Of a DNA stretch of 64,000 nucleotides, positions 63,501 through 64,000 are shown in pieces (the stretch's first letter is position 1; each line of letters begins with the position of its first letter). The notes under the pieces were generated by a model that was not told the DNA's origin, made no database searches, and was given only the letters and a program-made list of their open reading frames with translations. The stretch is from Lysinibacillus xylanilyticus (GTDB taxonomy: Bacteria > Bacillota > Bacilli > Bacillales_A > Planococcaceae). The translations under genes were made by a program, and so were the position numbers. Location of the stretch: assembly GCF_001183605.1 (NCBI RefSeq), contig NZ_LFXJ01000005.1, positions 310,001 through 374,000 on the forward strand, read 5' to 3'.

Positions 63501-64000
63501 GTGGATTTAAATAAGATAACTAGTCCAGCCTTTTTAAAAAGCTTAGATAAGAAGGGCCTTGAGCGACTTGCACAAGAAATTCGTACCTTCTTAATCGAAA
63601 AATGTTCTGTCACAGGTGGTCATATTGGACCGAACCTAGGTGTTGTGGAGCTAACAATTATGCTCCATAAAATGTTTGACAGTCCACAAGATAAGTTTTT
63701 ATGGGATGTTGGCCACCAAGCTTACGTGCATAAAATTTTGACAGGTCGTGCAAATCAATTTGATACATTACGTCAGTTCAAAGGGCTTTGTGGTTTTCCA
63801 AAGCGTGTGGAGAGTGAACATGATGAATGGGAGACTGGTCATAGCTCGACATCTTTGTCAGGAGCCATGGGTATGGCAGCAGCACGTGATATCAAAAAAG
63901 AAAAGAATTTCGTAATCCCAATTATTGGAGATGGAGCCTTAACTGGTGGTATGGCACTGGAGGCATTAAACCATATAGGTCATGCTAAAACAAATATGAT
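63501..64000 (+). CDS. dxs: 1-deoxy-D-xylulose-5-phosphate synthase (3' end outside window)
   Basis: The first ~166 residues: [80 protein letters not shown] and the ThDP-binding start [17 protein letters not shown]. First enzyme of the MEP isoprenoid pathway. GTG start behind GTGAGAAAG. Cut by the window end. Confidence 0.93.
   Translation, partial: MDLNKITSPAFLKSLDKKGLERLAQEIRTFLIEKCSVTGGHIGPNLGVVELTIMLHKMFDSPQDKFLWDVGHQAYVHKILTGRANQFDTLRQFKGLCGFPKRVESEHDEWETGHSSTSLSGAMGMAAARDIKKEKNFVIPIIGDGALTGGMALEALNHIGHAKTNM

Overview
The window is a low-GC Firmicute chromosome segment, most probably Lysinibacillus or a close Planococcaceae/Bacillaceae relative. The evidence is a gene order parallel to the Bacillus subtilis yqh region (yqhL/lipM, yqhQ, yqhR, aroQ, papA, efp, spoIIIA, accB-accC, yqhY, nusB, folD, xseA-xseB, ispA, dxs), an SLH-domain surface protein, and interspersed intergenic repeats of the kind I associate with Lysinibacillus (the last point is recollection, not a search result). 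I found no tRNA, rRNA or CRISPR array.

Layout. 1-3.2 kb is a decayed surface/phage-like zone: the end of a repeat surface protein, a broken collagen-like gene that starts at an interspersed repeat, an Ltp-type membrane protein and a 5'-truncated M20 peptidase. 3.3-8.3 kb holds glutaminase, an amino-acid permease behind a glycine riboswitch, yqhL and lipM. 8.4-12.1 kb is nrdJ (B12-dependent ribonucleotide reductase) with two NrdR-like boxes upstream; it is split by a ~1.1 kb group I intron encoding an HTH-LAGLIDADG endonuclease. 12.2-13.1 kb contains two TnsA-like gene stubs and a likely 5' fragment of a group II intron. 13.1-23.2 kb carries an ABC exporter with an Agr-like sensor/LytTR regulator pair, a rifampicin phosphotransferase, and a LytTR-DUF3021-ABC operon. 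23.7-34.4 kb is housekeeping: two nitronate monooxygenase-like genes, yqhQ/R, aroQ, papA, efp, a reduced spoIIIA operon that begins at spoIIIAC, and accB-accC.

The main accessory region lies between accC (ends 34446) and yqhY (starts 55604), which are neighbours in B. subtilis. About 21 kb is inserted there, apparently as an accretion of several elements. The first (34447-48693) is bounded by a perfect 108-bp duplication of the accC 3' end. It carries an intact tyrosine integrase and a series of mostly single-gene cargo units, several resembling phage-defence proteins: an Abi-C/HEPN-like protein with an RNKHSH motif, a nucleoside-deoxyribosyltransferase-like protein, a zinc-ribbon/DUF3883 nuclease-like protein, a DUF4238 protein and a degenerate HEPN-like protein. 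It also has a possible Rep-like gene with an attenuator leader. Next to the right-hand copy, and twice more downstream (about 50.3 and 54.9 kb), the same architecture recurs: a GGAATAGAATAGGGA-like motif, then a terminator hairpin whose 3' arm contains the Shine-Dalgarno sequence of an integrase. The integrase itself survives only as a stub or not at all. The cargo of these later units is an SLH protein, an ABC exporter resembling LnrLMN, and a 50-residue membrane peptide.

55.6-64 kb returns to core genes: yqhY, a NorA/Blt-like efflux pump with a MerR-type 19-bp-spacer promoter, nusB, folD, uppP, xseA-xseB-ispA and the start of dxs. A 35-bp tandem repeat (60.4 kb) belongs to the same interspersed repeat family.
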